Shown here: piece after piece, positions 50,543 to 57,748 of the stretch
Position numbering within the stretch: the stretch's first letter is position 1
Layout of the letters: each line of letters starts with the position of its first letter
Assembly: GCA_023267435.1 (NCBI GenBank)
Contig: JAHFNH010000002.1
Coordinates: 1-64,000 of the forward strand
Reading direction: 5' to 3'
DNA length: 64,000 nt
Origin: Candidatus Nomurabacteria bacterium
Lineage (GTDB): Bacteria > Patescibacteria > Paceibacteria > UBA9973
Made by a program: the position numbers and the translations under genes
The notes under the pieces: generated by a model
Told to the model about the DNA's origin: nothing
The model's input: only the letters and a program-made list of their open reading frames with translations
Database searches by the model: none

Positions 50543-50848
50543 TCATTGGTCTTTGAGTAGTTCTTTCATGGAATTGATTTGTAAAAAAGGTATAAGTTCA
50601 ATTTTTAAAGCCACCTCTATCTTACTTATTTCAATCAAAGAAAAATTATGTGACCCTGAAGTCCAGTATGAAAGTTTTCTGGGAGTAGTCTTTAATTTAT
50701 TCGCCATTGTTTTTTCGTCAATTTTATTTTGACTCATGTAATGGTTTATTAAAGAAGCAATATTCGAGGAATGTGCGGTTTGAACGCATCCTACTTGGTC
50801 TTTTTTAGCTTCTGCTAATATGTTTTCAAAACGAGTGCTGTTGTTCAT
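50543..50848 (-). CDS. XRE-family helix-turn-helix regulator, 101 aa
   Basis: A Cro/cI-type HTH is visible at about residues 31-80: INHYMSQNKIDEKTMANKLKT for helices 1-2, then TPRKLSYWTSGSHNF as recognition helix and turn, and LIEISKIEVALKIEL as the closing helices. The N-terminal 30 residues are an extension. It resembles HigA-like antitoxins, but no toxin gene adjoins it. Its own promoter holds the palindrome TTGACTCGTCAA over the -35 box, so it may be autoregulated and control the P1-P4 promoters; this is inference. Confidence 0.8.
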   Translation of the reverse strand: MNNSTRFENILAEAKKDQVGCVQTAHSSNIASLINHYMSQNKIDEKTMANKLKTTPRKLSYWTSGSHNFSLIEISKIEVALKIELIPFLQINSMKELLKDQ

Positions 50849-50902
50849 TTTTGCAGGTTTTTAGTGTTAGACATTTATTTCAAGTAACTAAATCTTTTTA
50901 TC

Positions 50903-50931
50903 ACATTACCAAATATCCGTTGACTCGTCAA
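50903..50931 (-). promoter_or_regulatory. Palindromic promoter P5 of the XRE gene
   Basis: TTGACTCGTCAA at 50920-50931. Minus: TTGACG, 17 bases, TAATGT (50903-50908). In the plus direction no -10 box follows; a terminator hairpin is there instead. Confidence 0.7.
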
Positions 50932-50940
50932 TGTTGAAAT

Positions 50941-50975
50941 AAAAAAGCACCTCAGTTATATCGAGATGCTTTTTA
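50941..50975. terminator. Terminator hairpin
   Basis: Imperfect stem AAAGCACCTC/GAGATGCTTT with A and T runs; it serves the gene ending at 50991. Confidence 0.7.
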
Positions 50976-50990
50976 TTTAATTCTTTGTGA

Positions 50991-51515
50991 TCAACTTATT
51001 AATTTTTCAATAAATTCTTTTTTGAAAACAATTGCGTAATCACGATTTTCAAACCAATGATCTGTGGCTTCAAATGGTCTTAAAACTGGAATTTTATCGC
51101 TAAATATTTGATATTCAAAACAAAGAATATTTAAATACTTTTCATCATTAATTGGTGTCGCCATCGAACCAAAAAAGTTGATTGTATTTAATTTATTTGG
51201 ATTATGAATACCTCCTATTTCATTCCACCATTTTGATTTTAACTCTATTAATATTTCACGATCTTCCAATATTGCCCTTGCGCAAAATACATCAAGTGGA
51301 ATATGTTTCTCATCTATTACTTGCTGTCTGAATTCTAATCCAGTAACAAATCGTTTTTTAACAGGAATAAAACACGTATCATCAAGTGTAAAAGGAATGT
51401 GCCAAATAAAATTCATTAATTGGTATTGTTTTAAAATAAAGAAATCTCCATACTCATCAGTAATCTTATTACTAAAAGTAAAAGGTTTGTCTGTATTGAT
51501 AACTATTTTTTTCAT
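50991..51515 (-). CDS. Hypothetical protein, 174 aa
   Basis: The start was set at ATG 51515 (MKKIVINTD); a TTG nine codons upstream is less likely. Mixed alpha/beta soluble protein with many aromatic residues (FIWHIPFTLDDTCFIPVKKRF; LKSKWWNEIGGIHN). No recognised family. Its leader contains TATCAAAGATCTAT, read on the plus strand at 51537-51550, identical to a site in the leader of the 53237 gene. Confidence 0.6.
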   Translation of the reverse strand: MKKIVINTDKPFTFSNKITDEYGDFFILKQYQLMNFIWHIPFTLDDTCFIPVKKRFVTGLEFRQQVIDEKHIPLDVFCARAILEDREILIELKSKWWNEIGGIHNPNKLNTINFFGSMATPINDEKYLNILCFEYQIFSDKIPVLRPFEATDHWFENRDYAIVFKKEFIEKLIS

Positions 51516-51560
51516 TTTATTAAGTTTTAGAGTATTTATCAAAGATCTATGCTTGTTTGT

Positions 51561-51589
51561 ATAATAAAATTATTATACACAAAAGTCAA
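51561..51589 (-). promoter_or_regulatory. Promoter of the 174-aa gene
   Basis: Minus strand: TTGACT (51584-51589), 17-base spacer, TATTAT (51561-51566). The leader is about 40 bases. Confidence 0.6.
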
Positions 51590-51647
51590 TTTCTGACCTA
51601 AAGTTTTACTACTAGACAAGACCTAGTCGATTAAAATAAGGTTTAAA

Positions 51648-52310
51648 TTACCAAGCCATTTTCTCCCCTTTGAACCAAAATTGTCCAGTTTCAACTTTTG
51701 ATATAGCTAAATCATAAATATAACCAGCTGATTCTTCGGTGGTCATAGGTGCGTCACTACCACCCATATCTGTTTTTACCCAGCCAGGGTGATATGAGGA
51801 TACAGTTATTTTATCTTTCAAGTGAATAGCCAGTGTTCGAGTATACATATTGAGTGCAGTTTTTGAAATTCTGTAACTTGGATATTCATCGTCATCTATT
51901 TCTTGAGTCTTAGCCAGAGATCCAGCCGAAGACGCAGCATTTAATATATGAGCTCCAATACTAAGAACAGAAATAATTTGTTCTGTAAAAGTAATAGTTC
52001 CAATTAAATTTACTTCAAGTGTTTTTCTTAAATTTTCTATATTTACTGTGTTGAAATTTCTATCAACAAGAATTCCAGCATTATTAATTAAAATATCTAT
52101 TTTTTTATTTAAAAATTTAATTTCATTAACACACTCTGTGATACTTTCCGAGTTTGATAAATCTATCTTAACAATTTTTAGATTGTCACTTTTAATATCA
52201 GAATTTCCATCAGTAGAAGTTCCGATCACATAATGACCTTCTTTTAAAAACTTTTCTGTCAGAGCTTTTCCTATTCCTCTACTAACTCCTGTTATTAATA
52301 CTGTTTTCAT
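51648..52310 (-). CDS. Short-chain dehydrogenase/reductase (SDR)
   Basis: 220-residue Rossmann oxidoreductase. It shows the cofactor loop TGVSRGIGKAL, NNAGIL, the catalytic Ser in LNAASSAGSLA, and YxxxK as YRISK. The residues after the second strand (GTSTDG) do not clearly decide NAD or NADP. The substrate is unknown. It has a near-leaderless promoter and, farther upstream, the minus arm of palindromic promoter P4, so it may be under dual control. Confidence 0.9.
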   Translation of the reverse strand: MKTVLITGVSRGIGKALTEKFLKEGHYVIGTSTDGNSDIKSDNLKIVKIDLSNSESITECVNEIKFLNKKIDILINNAGILVDRNFNTVNIENLRKTLEVNLIGTITFTEQIISVLSIGAHILNAASSAGSLAKTQEIDDDEYPSYRISKTALNMYTRTLAIHLKDKITVSSYHPGWVKTDMGGSDAPMTTEESAGYIYDLAISKVETGQFWFKGEKMAW

Positions 52311-52318
52311 AATTATGT

Positions 52319-52327
52319 ATTATATCA
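52319..52327 (-). promoter_or_regulatory. Extended -10 promoter (near-leaderless) of the SDR gene
   Basis: Minus-strand TGATATAAT ends 8 bases before the ATG at 52310. Confidence 0.65.
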
Positions 52328-52360
52328 AAAATTGTTTCTGGATGTTGAACATACGGAAAC

Positions 52361-52406
52361 ATATTACCAAAGATTCGTTGACTCGTCAATGTTTTTGTGA
52401 TATTGT
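52361..52406. promoter_or_regulatory. Palindromic bidirectional promoter P4
   Basis: TTGACTCGTCAA at 52378-52389. Plus: TTGACT, 17 bases, TATTGT (52401-52406). Minus: TTGACG, 17 bases, TAATAT (52361-52366). Confidence 0.72.
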
Positions 52407-52431
52407 TCAGGTAAATAATTTCTGAGTATAA

Positions 52432-52454
52432 ACCGAGCAATTGCTCATTAAAAA
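52432..52454 (+). promoter_or_regulatory. Leader hairpin ACCGAGC/GCTC
   Basis: ACCGAGCAATTGCTCATTAAAAA forms a self-complementary GAGCAATTGCTC stem just before the 52464 start; the same design occurs at 38138-38160. Confidence 0.55.
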
Positions 52455-52463
52455 TATAATATT

Positions 52464-53129
52464 ATGAGAAGAGAAAGAATTAATAACTTTATGGAACTTT
52501 ATTTCCCTGGAATTAAGGAGTGGCATTCGAAGCCGATTTTTAAATTTTATTTTGAATTTGAATTTAATGGAGTAAAAAATATATCTGCAACAGCCTATTT
52601 TTTCTGCATTCATCATGTTACAGATGTTTACAACGATGAATGGGAAATAAAATCTGATGATATATTTTTAGATCTCATGGGTAAAATTTATTTATTAAAA
52701 AATATTACAACTAATTATGATATGGAAATAATATTTAATGGGTATCAAAGAAGTTTTAAATATTTTTACGAAGAAGAAAAAGTGCAAATTGGTTACAGTA
52801 TAAATAGCAAAAGTGGGACGAATTTAAAACCATTTGATACCTTTGACATTCCGAAATCTAAATGGAAATTAGTTAAACTCTTATTAGAAATAACTGAACT
52901 CCCTAAAGGATCTGAACCAGAAGAAATAAGAAAATTACTTATAGGAGAAAAGTTTCCTCTCAGTACTTGTTGTAATCTGGCTTATAGAAAGGATGGGTGT
53001 ATTTTTATTCCACGAGGAGATGTTGTTGAAACATTAGAAAAATCTGGGAAAAATGAAAGTGCTGATTATTATCATAATCAAAATAAAGATTATATTTCTT
53101 TCAATTCCGGGTGCTATAAATTATTATAA
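52464..53129 (+). CDS. Hypothetical protein, 221 aa
   Basis: Soluble, aromatic-rich protein. A beta-rich first half (FKFYFEFEFNGVKNISATAYFF) is followed by a helical middle (SKWKLVKLLLEITELPKGSEPEEIRKLL) and a cysteine-bearing end (STCCNLAYRKDGCIFIPRGD). No family is recognised. It is the plus-strand gene of P4, shares the leader hairpin with the 38169 gene, and is closed by a strong terminator. Confidence 0.6.
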   Translation: MRRERINNFMELYFPGIKEWHSKPIFKFYFEFEFNGVKNISATAYFFCIHHVTDVYNDEWEIKSDDIFLDLMGKIYLLKNITTNYDMEIIFNGYQRSFKYFYEEEKVQIGYSINSKSGTNLKPFDTFDIPKSKWKLVKLLLEITELPKGSEPEEIRKLLIGEKFPLSTCCNLAYRKDGCIFIPRGDVVETLEKSGKNESADYYHNQNKDYISFNSGCYKLL

Positions 53130-53137
53130 AAAAAGCC

Positions 53138-53174
53138 AAAAAGCTGATAACTATATCGTTGTCAGCTTTTTTTA
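53138..53174 (+). terminator. Terminator after the 221-aa gene
   Basis: Stem AAAAAGCTGATAAC/GTTGTCAGCTTTTT with a 6-base loop. A second hairpin (ACGCCCAACATTGTTGGACGT, near 53192-53212) serves the opposing gene. Confidence 0.8.
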
Positions 53175-53236
53175 TTTCTTAAAAATAAAAAAACGCCCAA
53201 CATTGTTGGACGTTAATTGTGATTTTGTTTCAAGAT

Positions 53237-53737
53237 TTATTCAGATGGCACTATAAACTTGTGCAGTTCATCTATGTTTATCATAAGATATTTGTATTGT
53301 TTGCAAAACGTAATACTTTTAATAAATTTCTCTTTATTAAGGAGAATCTTAATAGCTTCAGACAAAGACCCACTAAGATAATCAAGGCTTTTTAGTTCAT
53401 CGATTGTACCGCTACTGCTTAGTAAAACATTTTCAATATCTTCAAGGTAAGCCTGAGCACTGTCTACTTTCTTTAAATCAATTGCTTCATAGACTGAGTC
53501 AGATTTCAAACGATTAGCATTAGATTTAAATAATTCTAATTGTTTTTTTAAATCTTTATTGGTTTTCTTGTAAGTTTTAAGCCAATTTTTAAACTCAGGA
53601 GAATCAACTGATAAAGTTTTTTTCTTGTAGTTTAATTGTGTTAAAGAATCCTGGGCAACCAATGAAGTCTCCTGGGAATAAACCATCTTTACATACAATG
53701 TAAGACAGATTACGAAAAATAGTTTTATCGCTTTCAT
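53237..53737 (-). CDS. Secreted hypothetical protein with coiled coil, 166 aa
   Basis: The start was set at 53737, which gives a clean signal peptide (MKAIKLFFVICLTLYVKMVYSQ); an in-frame ATG at 53803 would bury it. The mature protein is helical and Lys/Leu/Ser-rich (NWLKTYKKTNKDLKKQLELF), probably a coiled coil. The signal ends in a SQE pattern common in Bacteroidota. No family is recognised. The promoter has TTGACT (53881-53886), 16 bases, TATACT (53859-53864), with a leader of about 115 bases. Confidence 0.6.
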   Translation of the reverse strand: MKAIKLFFVICLTLYVKMVYSQETSLVAQDSLTQLNYKKKTLSVDSPEFKNWLKTYKKTNKDLKKQLELFKSNANRLKSDSVYEAIDLKKVDSAQAYLEDIENVLLSSSGTIDELKSLDYLSGSLSEAIKILLNKEKFIKSITFCKQYKYLMINIDELHKFIVPSE

Positions 53738-53933
53738 ATTTATATAGTTTAGAATTGTTAGATTGATTGATTTAGTTACTTTAGTCTCCGTGTAGAAGTT
53801 CAAAGTAACTAAATCAATAACAACTAAAACCTAATATCAAAGATCTATAACCAATGAAAGTATAGCATATTATATTAAAAAGTCAATAGATAAAATCCTT
53901 ATAAAATAAGGCTAATTAAGACAATTAAACAAA

Positions 53934-54689
53934 TTAATTACTCTTCGAGTCCCCTTTCAATGTAGCAAAAGCTTCTTGCACTGTAGTCATAAACTGAGCT
54001 GGGAAGATAATTGTTGAATTCTTTTCAGTTGCTATTTCAGACATTGTTTGAAGTGTTCGAAGTTGTAATGCCACTGGATGAGCAGCAATAAGATCTGCTG
54101 CTTGTCCCAATTTCTCAGCAGCCTGGAATTCACCTTCAGCTGCGACAATTTTCGCACGACGTTCACGTTCTGCTTCGGCTTCTTTTGCCATGGCTCGTTG
54201 CATATTGTCAGGTAAAGTAATGTCTTTTATTTCGACTGCTGTTACCTGAGCTCCCCATGGTTCTGTATGGGAATCGATTACATCTTTGATTTGAATATTA
54301 ATATCACTTGTTTGTGAAAGTAGTTGATCAAGAGAAAAACGGCCTACTACGTTTCGCACTGTCGTCTGACTGATTTGGTTAACAGCATCATAAACATTTT
54401 CAATTGCCACGACAGACTTTTGAGGATCAACAATGTGATAATACGCTACTGCAGCAATATCTATCGAAACATTATCTTTAGTAATAATTTTCTGTGACGG
54501 AATATTCATAGTAATTGTACGTAAAGTGACTTTAGTCATACGTTCAAAAACTGGAACTAGAATAATAAGTCCAGGGCCACGCACTCCTGTGCATTTACCA
54601 AGGAAAAATATAACACCTCGGTCATATTCTTTGACCACTTTTAGTGATAATGAAAGCAATACTACTATTAATATGATTATGTATAACAT
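53934..54689 (-). CDS. Slipin / stomatin-like SPFH membrane protein
   Basis: 251 residues. An N-terminal membrane hairpin (about 1-16) is followed by the SPFH/band-7 domain with VKEYDRGVIFFLGKCTGVRGPGL and KVTLRTITMNIPSQKIITKDNVS, then a helical region rich in Ala/Glu (MQRAMAKEAEAERERRAKIVAAEGE). Slipins form oligomeric rings at the membrane and are linked to membrane-domain organisation. No NfeD partner is adjacent; instead it overlaps a TfoX-like gene by 13 bases. Confidence 0.92.
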   Translation of the reverse strand: MLYIIILIVVLLSLSLKVVKEYDRGVIFFLGKCTGVRGPGLIILVPVFERMTKVTLRTITMNIPSQKIITKDNVSIDIAAVAYYHIVDPQKSVVAIENVYDAVNQISQTTVRNVVGRFSLDQLLSQTSDINIQIKDVIDSHTEPWGAQVTAVEIKDITLPDNMQRAMAKEAEAERERRAKIVAAEGEFQAAEKLGQAADLIAAHPVALQLRTLQTMSEIATEKNSTIIFPAQFMTTVQEAFATLKGDSKSN

Positions 54690-55009
54690 AAAGTGAGTAT
54701 AGCACTTTCAGCTACTTCTTCAAATTTTTCTTGATTATCCATCAATTCATCAGGGACTTTCCAGTAACACATTGAAATAACTTTGCCGTCTGTTCTTTTG
54801 TAATTAAATTTATTCCAGCCTAAAGATGCGAGTTTATCAGCTAGTTCCCCTTTTGCTTTAAAATAAACTTGATTATCAATAATTAAAGAAAAAGGTATTC
54901 CTTTAGAATAAATACACCAGCCACCCATCATAGCTCGTGAAGTTATATGAGAGAGATTATTCATGAGGTCATAAACGACATAATCATGATATGAGGTATC
55001 TTTTTTCAT
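54677..55009 (-). CDS. TfoX N-terminal domain protein
   Basis: 110 residues matching the TfoX_N domain alone: ITSRAMMGGWCIYSKGIPFSLIIDNQVYFKA, then the GWNKFNYKRTDGKVISMCYW part. In gamma-proteobacteria full TfoX controls competence; isolated N-domains are widespread and poorly understood. With type IV pili and DprA in the same window a competence link is possible but unproven. It leads the slipin gene and overlaps it by 13 bases, from a leaderless promoter. Confidence 0.85.
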   Translation of the reverse strand: MKKDTSYHDYVVYDLMNNLSHITSRAMMGGWCIYSKGIPFSLIIDNQVYFKAKGELADKLASLGWNKFNYKRTDGKVISMCYWKVPDELMDNQEKFEEVAESAILTLCYT

Positions 55010-55015
55010 TTTTTA

Positions 55016-55024
55016 ATTATAACA
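55016..55024 (-). promoter_or_regulatory. Extended -10 promoter (leaderless) of the TfoX-slipin operon
   Basis: Minus-strand TGTTATAAT ends exactly 6 bases before the ATG at 55009. Confidence 0.78.
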
Positions 55025-55105
55025 AATTTCCGAATTTCGCAAGGAACATTCTTGTAAATTAGAGTAGTAATCTTATAAGTTTTTTTATCTTGTTTTTCGT
55101 GCTAT

Positions 55106-55264
55106 TTAAAAAACAGCAATACTTATAATTAACATTATAACAAAACTTAAAAATGAATTTAATAAAATTTGACTAAAACCATGTCCAGTAGAAAATCCAA
55201 TCATTATAGATATAATAGCAAGAATTATAAATAACTTATTATTTTGTTTTTTATTATTTTCCAT
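55106..55264 (-). CDS. Small membrane protein, 52 aa
   Basis: A short frame with a polar start (MENNKKQNNK) and two hydrophobic segments (LFIILAIISIMIGF and LLNSFLSFVIMLIISIAVF). A TGATATAAT box (55274-55282 on the minus strand) lies 9 bases before the ATG, the same design as neighbouring genes, which supports it being expressed. It lies between the TfoX and J-domain genes. No family is recognised. Confidence 0.55.
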   Translation of the reverse strand: MENNKKQNNKLFIILAIISIMIGFSTGHGFSQILLNSFLSFVIMLIISIAVF

Positions 55265-55310
55265 ATAATTTATATTATATCACATATCGTTAATACAAAA
55301 GTCTTACTCG

Positions 55311-55925
55311 TTAAACTTTTTTTTGAAGTTCAGAATCAAACCAAATAGCCTTCTTTTTTCCTATTAATCTAGAAAATATAGCGATTCTCTCTCTGCGCTT
55401 TAGGCTAAACACTTTTTCTATTTCTATAGTTTTTAATCTATGAGATTGTTCTTCACTAATACAATTACCATTATGTGTACAAATTTTTTCAACTTTAATC
55501 ACCCCTCTTTTTTTATAATATTTTTTTGAGCATTCAATATCACAAAATAGTGTATTTGGAGCTCTGCTATATAAAGACTTGTTACAATTTAAACAAAACA
55601 TAAACGAACGAATATTATTAACTCTTTGTTTCTTTTCTTCCCTTTTTATTTTTATCCAACATTCTATGCATAATGAATAATAGGTGTCTCTTCCACATGT
55701 ACTACATTTATAAATTGGTCTGTATTCAGTGTTTTGAGTTATAGGTTTTACATAAAAATTATTTTTTATCTTTAAAATTCTTTCATATGCGTTATAAACT
55801 AACGTAAAAGAAGAATCATTACCACCTTTGTCTGGGTGGGTTTTCTTTGCTTTTTCAAGGTATGCTTTTTTAATTTCTTCTAATGATGAGTACTGTGACA
55901 CACCTAGAATTTCATAATCATTCAT
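55311..55925 (-). CDS. J-domain protein with C-terminal zinc-binding cysteine clusters
   Basis: 204 residues. The J domain covers about 1-55 with HPD at 30-32 (YLEKAKKTHPDKGGN). Two cysteine sets follow: CSTC-x8-CIEC (about 75-90) and CLNC...CDIEC (about 112-134), each able to hold zinc; then a basic tail (LKRRERIAIFSRLIGKKK). It lacks the Gly/Phe and substrate domains of DnaJ, so it probably brings DnaK to a specific partner. It starts 3 bases after the stop of the HEPN-like gene, so the two are co-transcribed and likely work together. Confidence 0.8.
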   Translation of the reverse strand: MNDYEILGVSQYSSLEEIKKAYLEKAKKTHPDKGGNDSSFTLVYNAYERILKIKNNFYVKPITQNTEYRPIYKCSTCGRDTYYSLCIECWIKIKREEKKQRVNNIRSFMFCLNCNKSLYSRAPNTLFCDIECSKKYYKKRGVIKVEKICTHNGNCISEEQSHRLKTIEIEKVFSLKRRERIAIFSRLIGKKKAIWFDSELQKKV

Positions 55926-55928
55926 AAA

Positions 55929-56678
55929 TTATTTCTTCTTTAAAATATTTAATACTGTTGACACTTCATCAATAAATTGTGCGTTTGCGGGCTTTAATTC
56001 ATGAGGCATAAATTTAGTTCTTAAAATATTTTTAGTTGAATATCTTTCTTTTTTCATTGGAAGCAATGGACCACGTCCGTTATGATAAAGTTGCCATAGT
56101 GCTTCATGAATACCTTCTAAAAGGATACAAAATTTTTCCAATTCACTAATATTAACTTTATCAAAAAGAATTTTAACTTCTTCATTGGTAGAATATTTCT
56201 TATGTCCGAACTGGTGTCTTATTGGACGATATATATTTTCATAAATTTTCTGTTGTTTTGAAATAAATTTTTTAAATTTTCTAAAATCATCATCAGTTGG
56301 CTCATAAAAACTTTCCATATATTTTTTTAAATAGCTATTCATTTTATCAGTTTTTTTATCTTCATTGTTTACCCATCTTTTTTTAAATGATTTTTTAGAA
56401 AAAAGAGATTTATTATTTTCAACAACTTTAAATAAAGTATGGATGTTGTGCTTGGATTCATTATCAAAAATCCTTCCAATTGTTATGAAAGTTGAATTTT
56501 GAAAACCACTAAGAACTGTATTCCAAAATGTCGGAGTTCTATTCATGGTACTAAGGATATGTTTATTTTTATTAACAATAACATGAATTGCTAACTCCAT
56601 ATATAGATATTTAGAAAGAAGAATAACTTCATTTCTAAAAATATTTAATTCTAGTAAGAATTTTTCTTCCGAAGACAT
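55929..56678 (-). CDS. HEPN / AbiU2-like domain protein (possible abortive-infection RNase)
   Basis: 249 residues, all-helical. The TFWNTVLSGFQNSTFITIGRIFD segment and the RxxxxH motif (Arg154 to His159, RHQFGH) match the AbiU2 type of HEPN domain, a group with metal-independent RNases in phage defence and toxin systems. This match is from memory of family patterns. The following gene codes for a J-domain zinc protein, an unusual partner. The promoter is leaderless. A HEPN scaffold without RNase activity remains possible. Confidence 0.6.
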   Translation of the reverse strand: MSSEEKFLLELNIFRNEVILLSKYLYMELAIHVIVNKNKHILSTMNRTPTFWNTVLSGFQNSTFITIGRIFDNESKHNIHTLFKVVENNKSLFSKKSFKKRWVNNEDKKTDKMNSYLKKYMESFYEPTDDDFRKFKKFISKQQKIYENIYRPIRHQFGHKKYSTNEEVKILFDKVNISELEKFCILLEGIHEALWQLYHNGRGPLLPMKKERYSTKNILRTKFMPHELKPANAQFIDEVSTVLNILKKK

Positions 56679-56684
56679 AGAACT

Positions 56685-56693
56685 ATTTTACCA
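56685..56693 (-). promoter_or_regulatory. Extended -10 promoter (leaderless) of the HEPN-J operon
   Basis: Minus-strand TGGTAAAAT ends exactly 6 bases before the ATG at 56678. Confidence 0.72.
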
Positions 56694-56737
56694 TTTTTTA
56701 ATTTTTGTAAACTAAAAAATATATTTTATTAAGCATT

Positions 56738-56856
56738 TTAAGTGCGTGGACCTAATTCAAACTGGCTAGCATCCTCTGTCTCAGATACTCCAAGACTTTG
56801 CAGTATAAAGGTTTCAGGATGATTCTTAGTATACCATTTTGACGCTCTTCGGAATA
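56738..56856 (-). pseudogene. C-terminal remnant of a lost gene
   Basis: On the minus strand an open frame without a start runs from beside the 57381 gene's stop to a TAA at 56738-56740. It encodes a well-formed protein tail (FRRASKWYTKNHPETF, then ILQSLGVSETEDASQFELG). The 120-base stretch has no other gene. It reads like the end of a real protein, perhaps a recombinase given the nearby tRNA, but I cannot identify it. Confidence 0.4.
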
Positions 56857-56859
56857 ACT

Positions 56860-57381
56860 TTAAAAACAGAAATTAATGAAAGAAACCAAAATTAGTGCTA
56901 ACCCAACAAATGCAGCAATAAACACATAATTTAATATCGAATCAATAAATTTAACTCTGATTATTCTTGGTTTAATTTCTGTATCATTAACTAAACCAAC
57001 GAACTCATCTGCGTATTTCTTCATGGCTTCTTCCTCCTTCTCTAGAATTGCCTTTTTAATCTTTGCCGCATCATCTTGGTAGTCATAAATTAAATTAGAT
57101 GTTGAAATTGTGGAATTTACTAGAGAATGTTTGAGGCTGAAAGCCAAATAAAGTATGGAACCAATCATTAACAACTCACCAAATAAAAATAATTCTAAAT
57201 TTTCTATGAATTGAAAAGCAGTAAATCCAAATCCAGCAATAAGACCGAGAATACCCATAAGTGTATTCGCAAGTGAAATAACCTGCTGAACCTCACTATT
57301 TTCTCTCTCAGCAAGTTTTTCTCTTATGGCAATACTGAACTGAGCTCTGTTTGTTAAATTTTTTATTTGTTCTTCATTCAT
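56860..57381 (-). CDS. Hypothetical membrane protein, 173 aa
   Basis: N-terminal amphipathic segment, two adjacent membrane helices (about 38-58 and 66-85), a charged coiled-coil loop (DDAAKIKKAILEKEEEAMKKYADEF) and a third C-terminal helix (about 150-170). No family is recognised. It starts 46 bases downstream of the tRNA-Gln gene on the same strand, so it could be co-transcribed with the tRNA. The remnant frame at 56738-56856 directly follows its stop. Confidence 0.6.
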   Translation of the reverse strand: MNEEQIKNLTNRAQFSIAIREKLAERENSEVQQVISLANTLMGILGLIAGFGFTAFQFIENLELFLFGELLMIGSILYLAFSLKHSLVNSTISTSNLIYDYQDDAAKIKKAILEKEEEAMKKYADEFVGLVNDTEIKPRIIRVKFIDSILNYVFIAAFVGLALILVSFINFCF

Positions 57382-57426
57382 GACCTTTTGCTATGCTCCG
57401 CGGACTCCGAACTTACCTCAACTTTG

Positions 57427-57497
57427 CTGGGAGACATGGACTCGAACCATGATTCACGGCTTCAAAGGCCGCTGTCCTACCATTAGACGATCTCCCA
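57427..57497 (-). tRNA. tRNA-Gln (anticodon TTG)
   Basis: Folds on the minus strand as a complete cloverleaf: acceptor TGGGAGA/TCTCCCA, D arm GTC...GGAC, anticodon loop CTTTGAA (anticodon TTG), T arm CATGG-TTCGAGT-CCATG, discriminator G. CCA is not encoded. With no GlnRS in the window, its charging may go through Glu-tRNA-Gln and GatCAB. Confidence 0.93.
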
Positions 57498-57503
57498 ATT
57501 TTA

Positions 57504-57740
57504 TTATAACTTTAACTTCAATGCTCTCTTTCCTTTGGCTGTTTTGTAATATCTTTCCATATTAAATGCTTCGTACTTGTCATTATATGCTTCAGAATAC
57601 AAAATTCCAAACGGAACACGAGACTTAGTAGATCTAACTCTGCCTGAATTATGATACTTAAGTCGCTCTTCTATATCTTGGGTACAACCAATATATAAGT
57701 TACCATCTTTCTCGCTTTTTAATACATAAACATAATGCAT
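57504..57740 (-). CDS. GIY-YIG domain protein (UvrC-like single-domain nuclease), 78 aa
   Basis: The whole protein is one GIY-YIG domain: HYVYVLKSEKDGNLYIGCT carries the two Tyr motifs, followed by Arg in EERLKYHN and a Glu in NMERYYKTAKGKRA. Such stand-alone proteins (YhbQ-like) are common and their function is uncertain; some relatives are homing nucleases. It lies between an intact tRNA-Gln and a partial copy of the tRNA's 5' part, an arrangement that suggests insertion or duplication at the tRNA. Confidence 0.88.
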   Translation of the reverse strand: MHYVYVLKSEKDGNLYIGCTQDIEERLKYHNSGRVRSTKSRVPFGILYSEAYNDKYEAFNMERYYKTAKGKRALKLKL

Positions 57741-57748
57741 ATATATTA

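Noticed and set aside
50543..50848. Type II toxin-antitoxin pair
   Set aside because: The XRE gene is single, with terminators around it and no adjacent small toxin-like gene.
56738..56856. A second tRNA or RNA gene in this gap
   Set aside because: No cloverleaf could be folded on either strand; the minus-strand coding remnant explains the sequence better.
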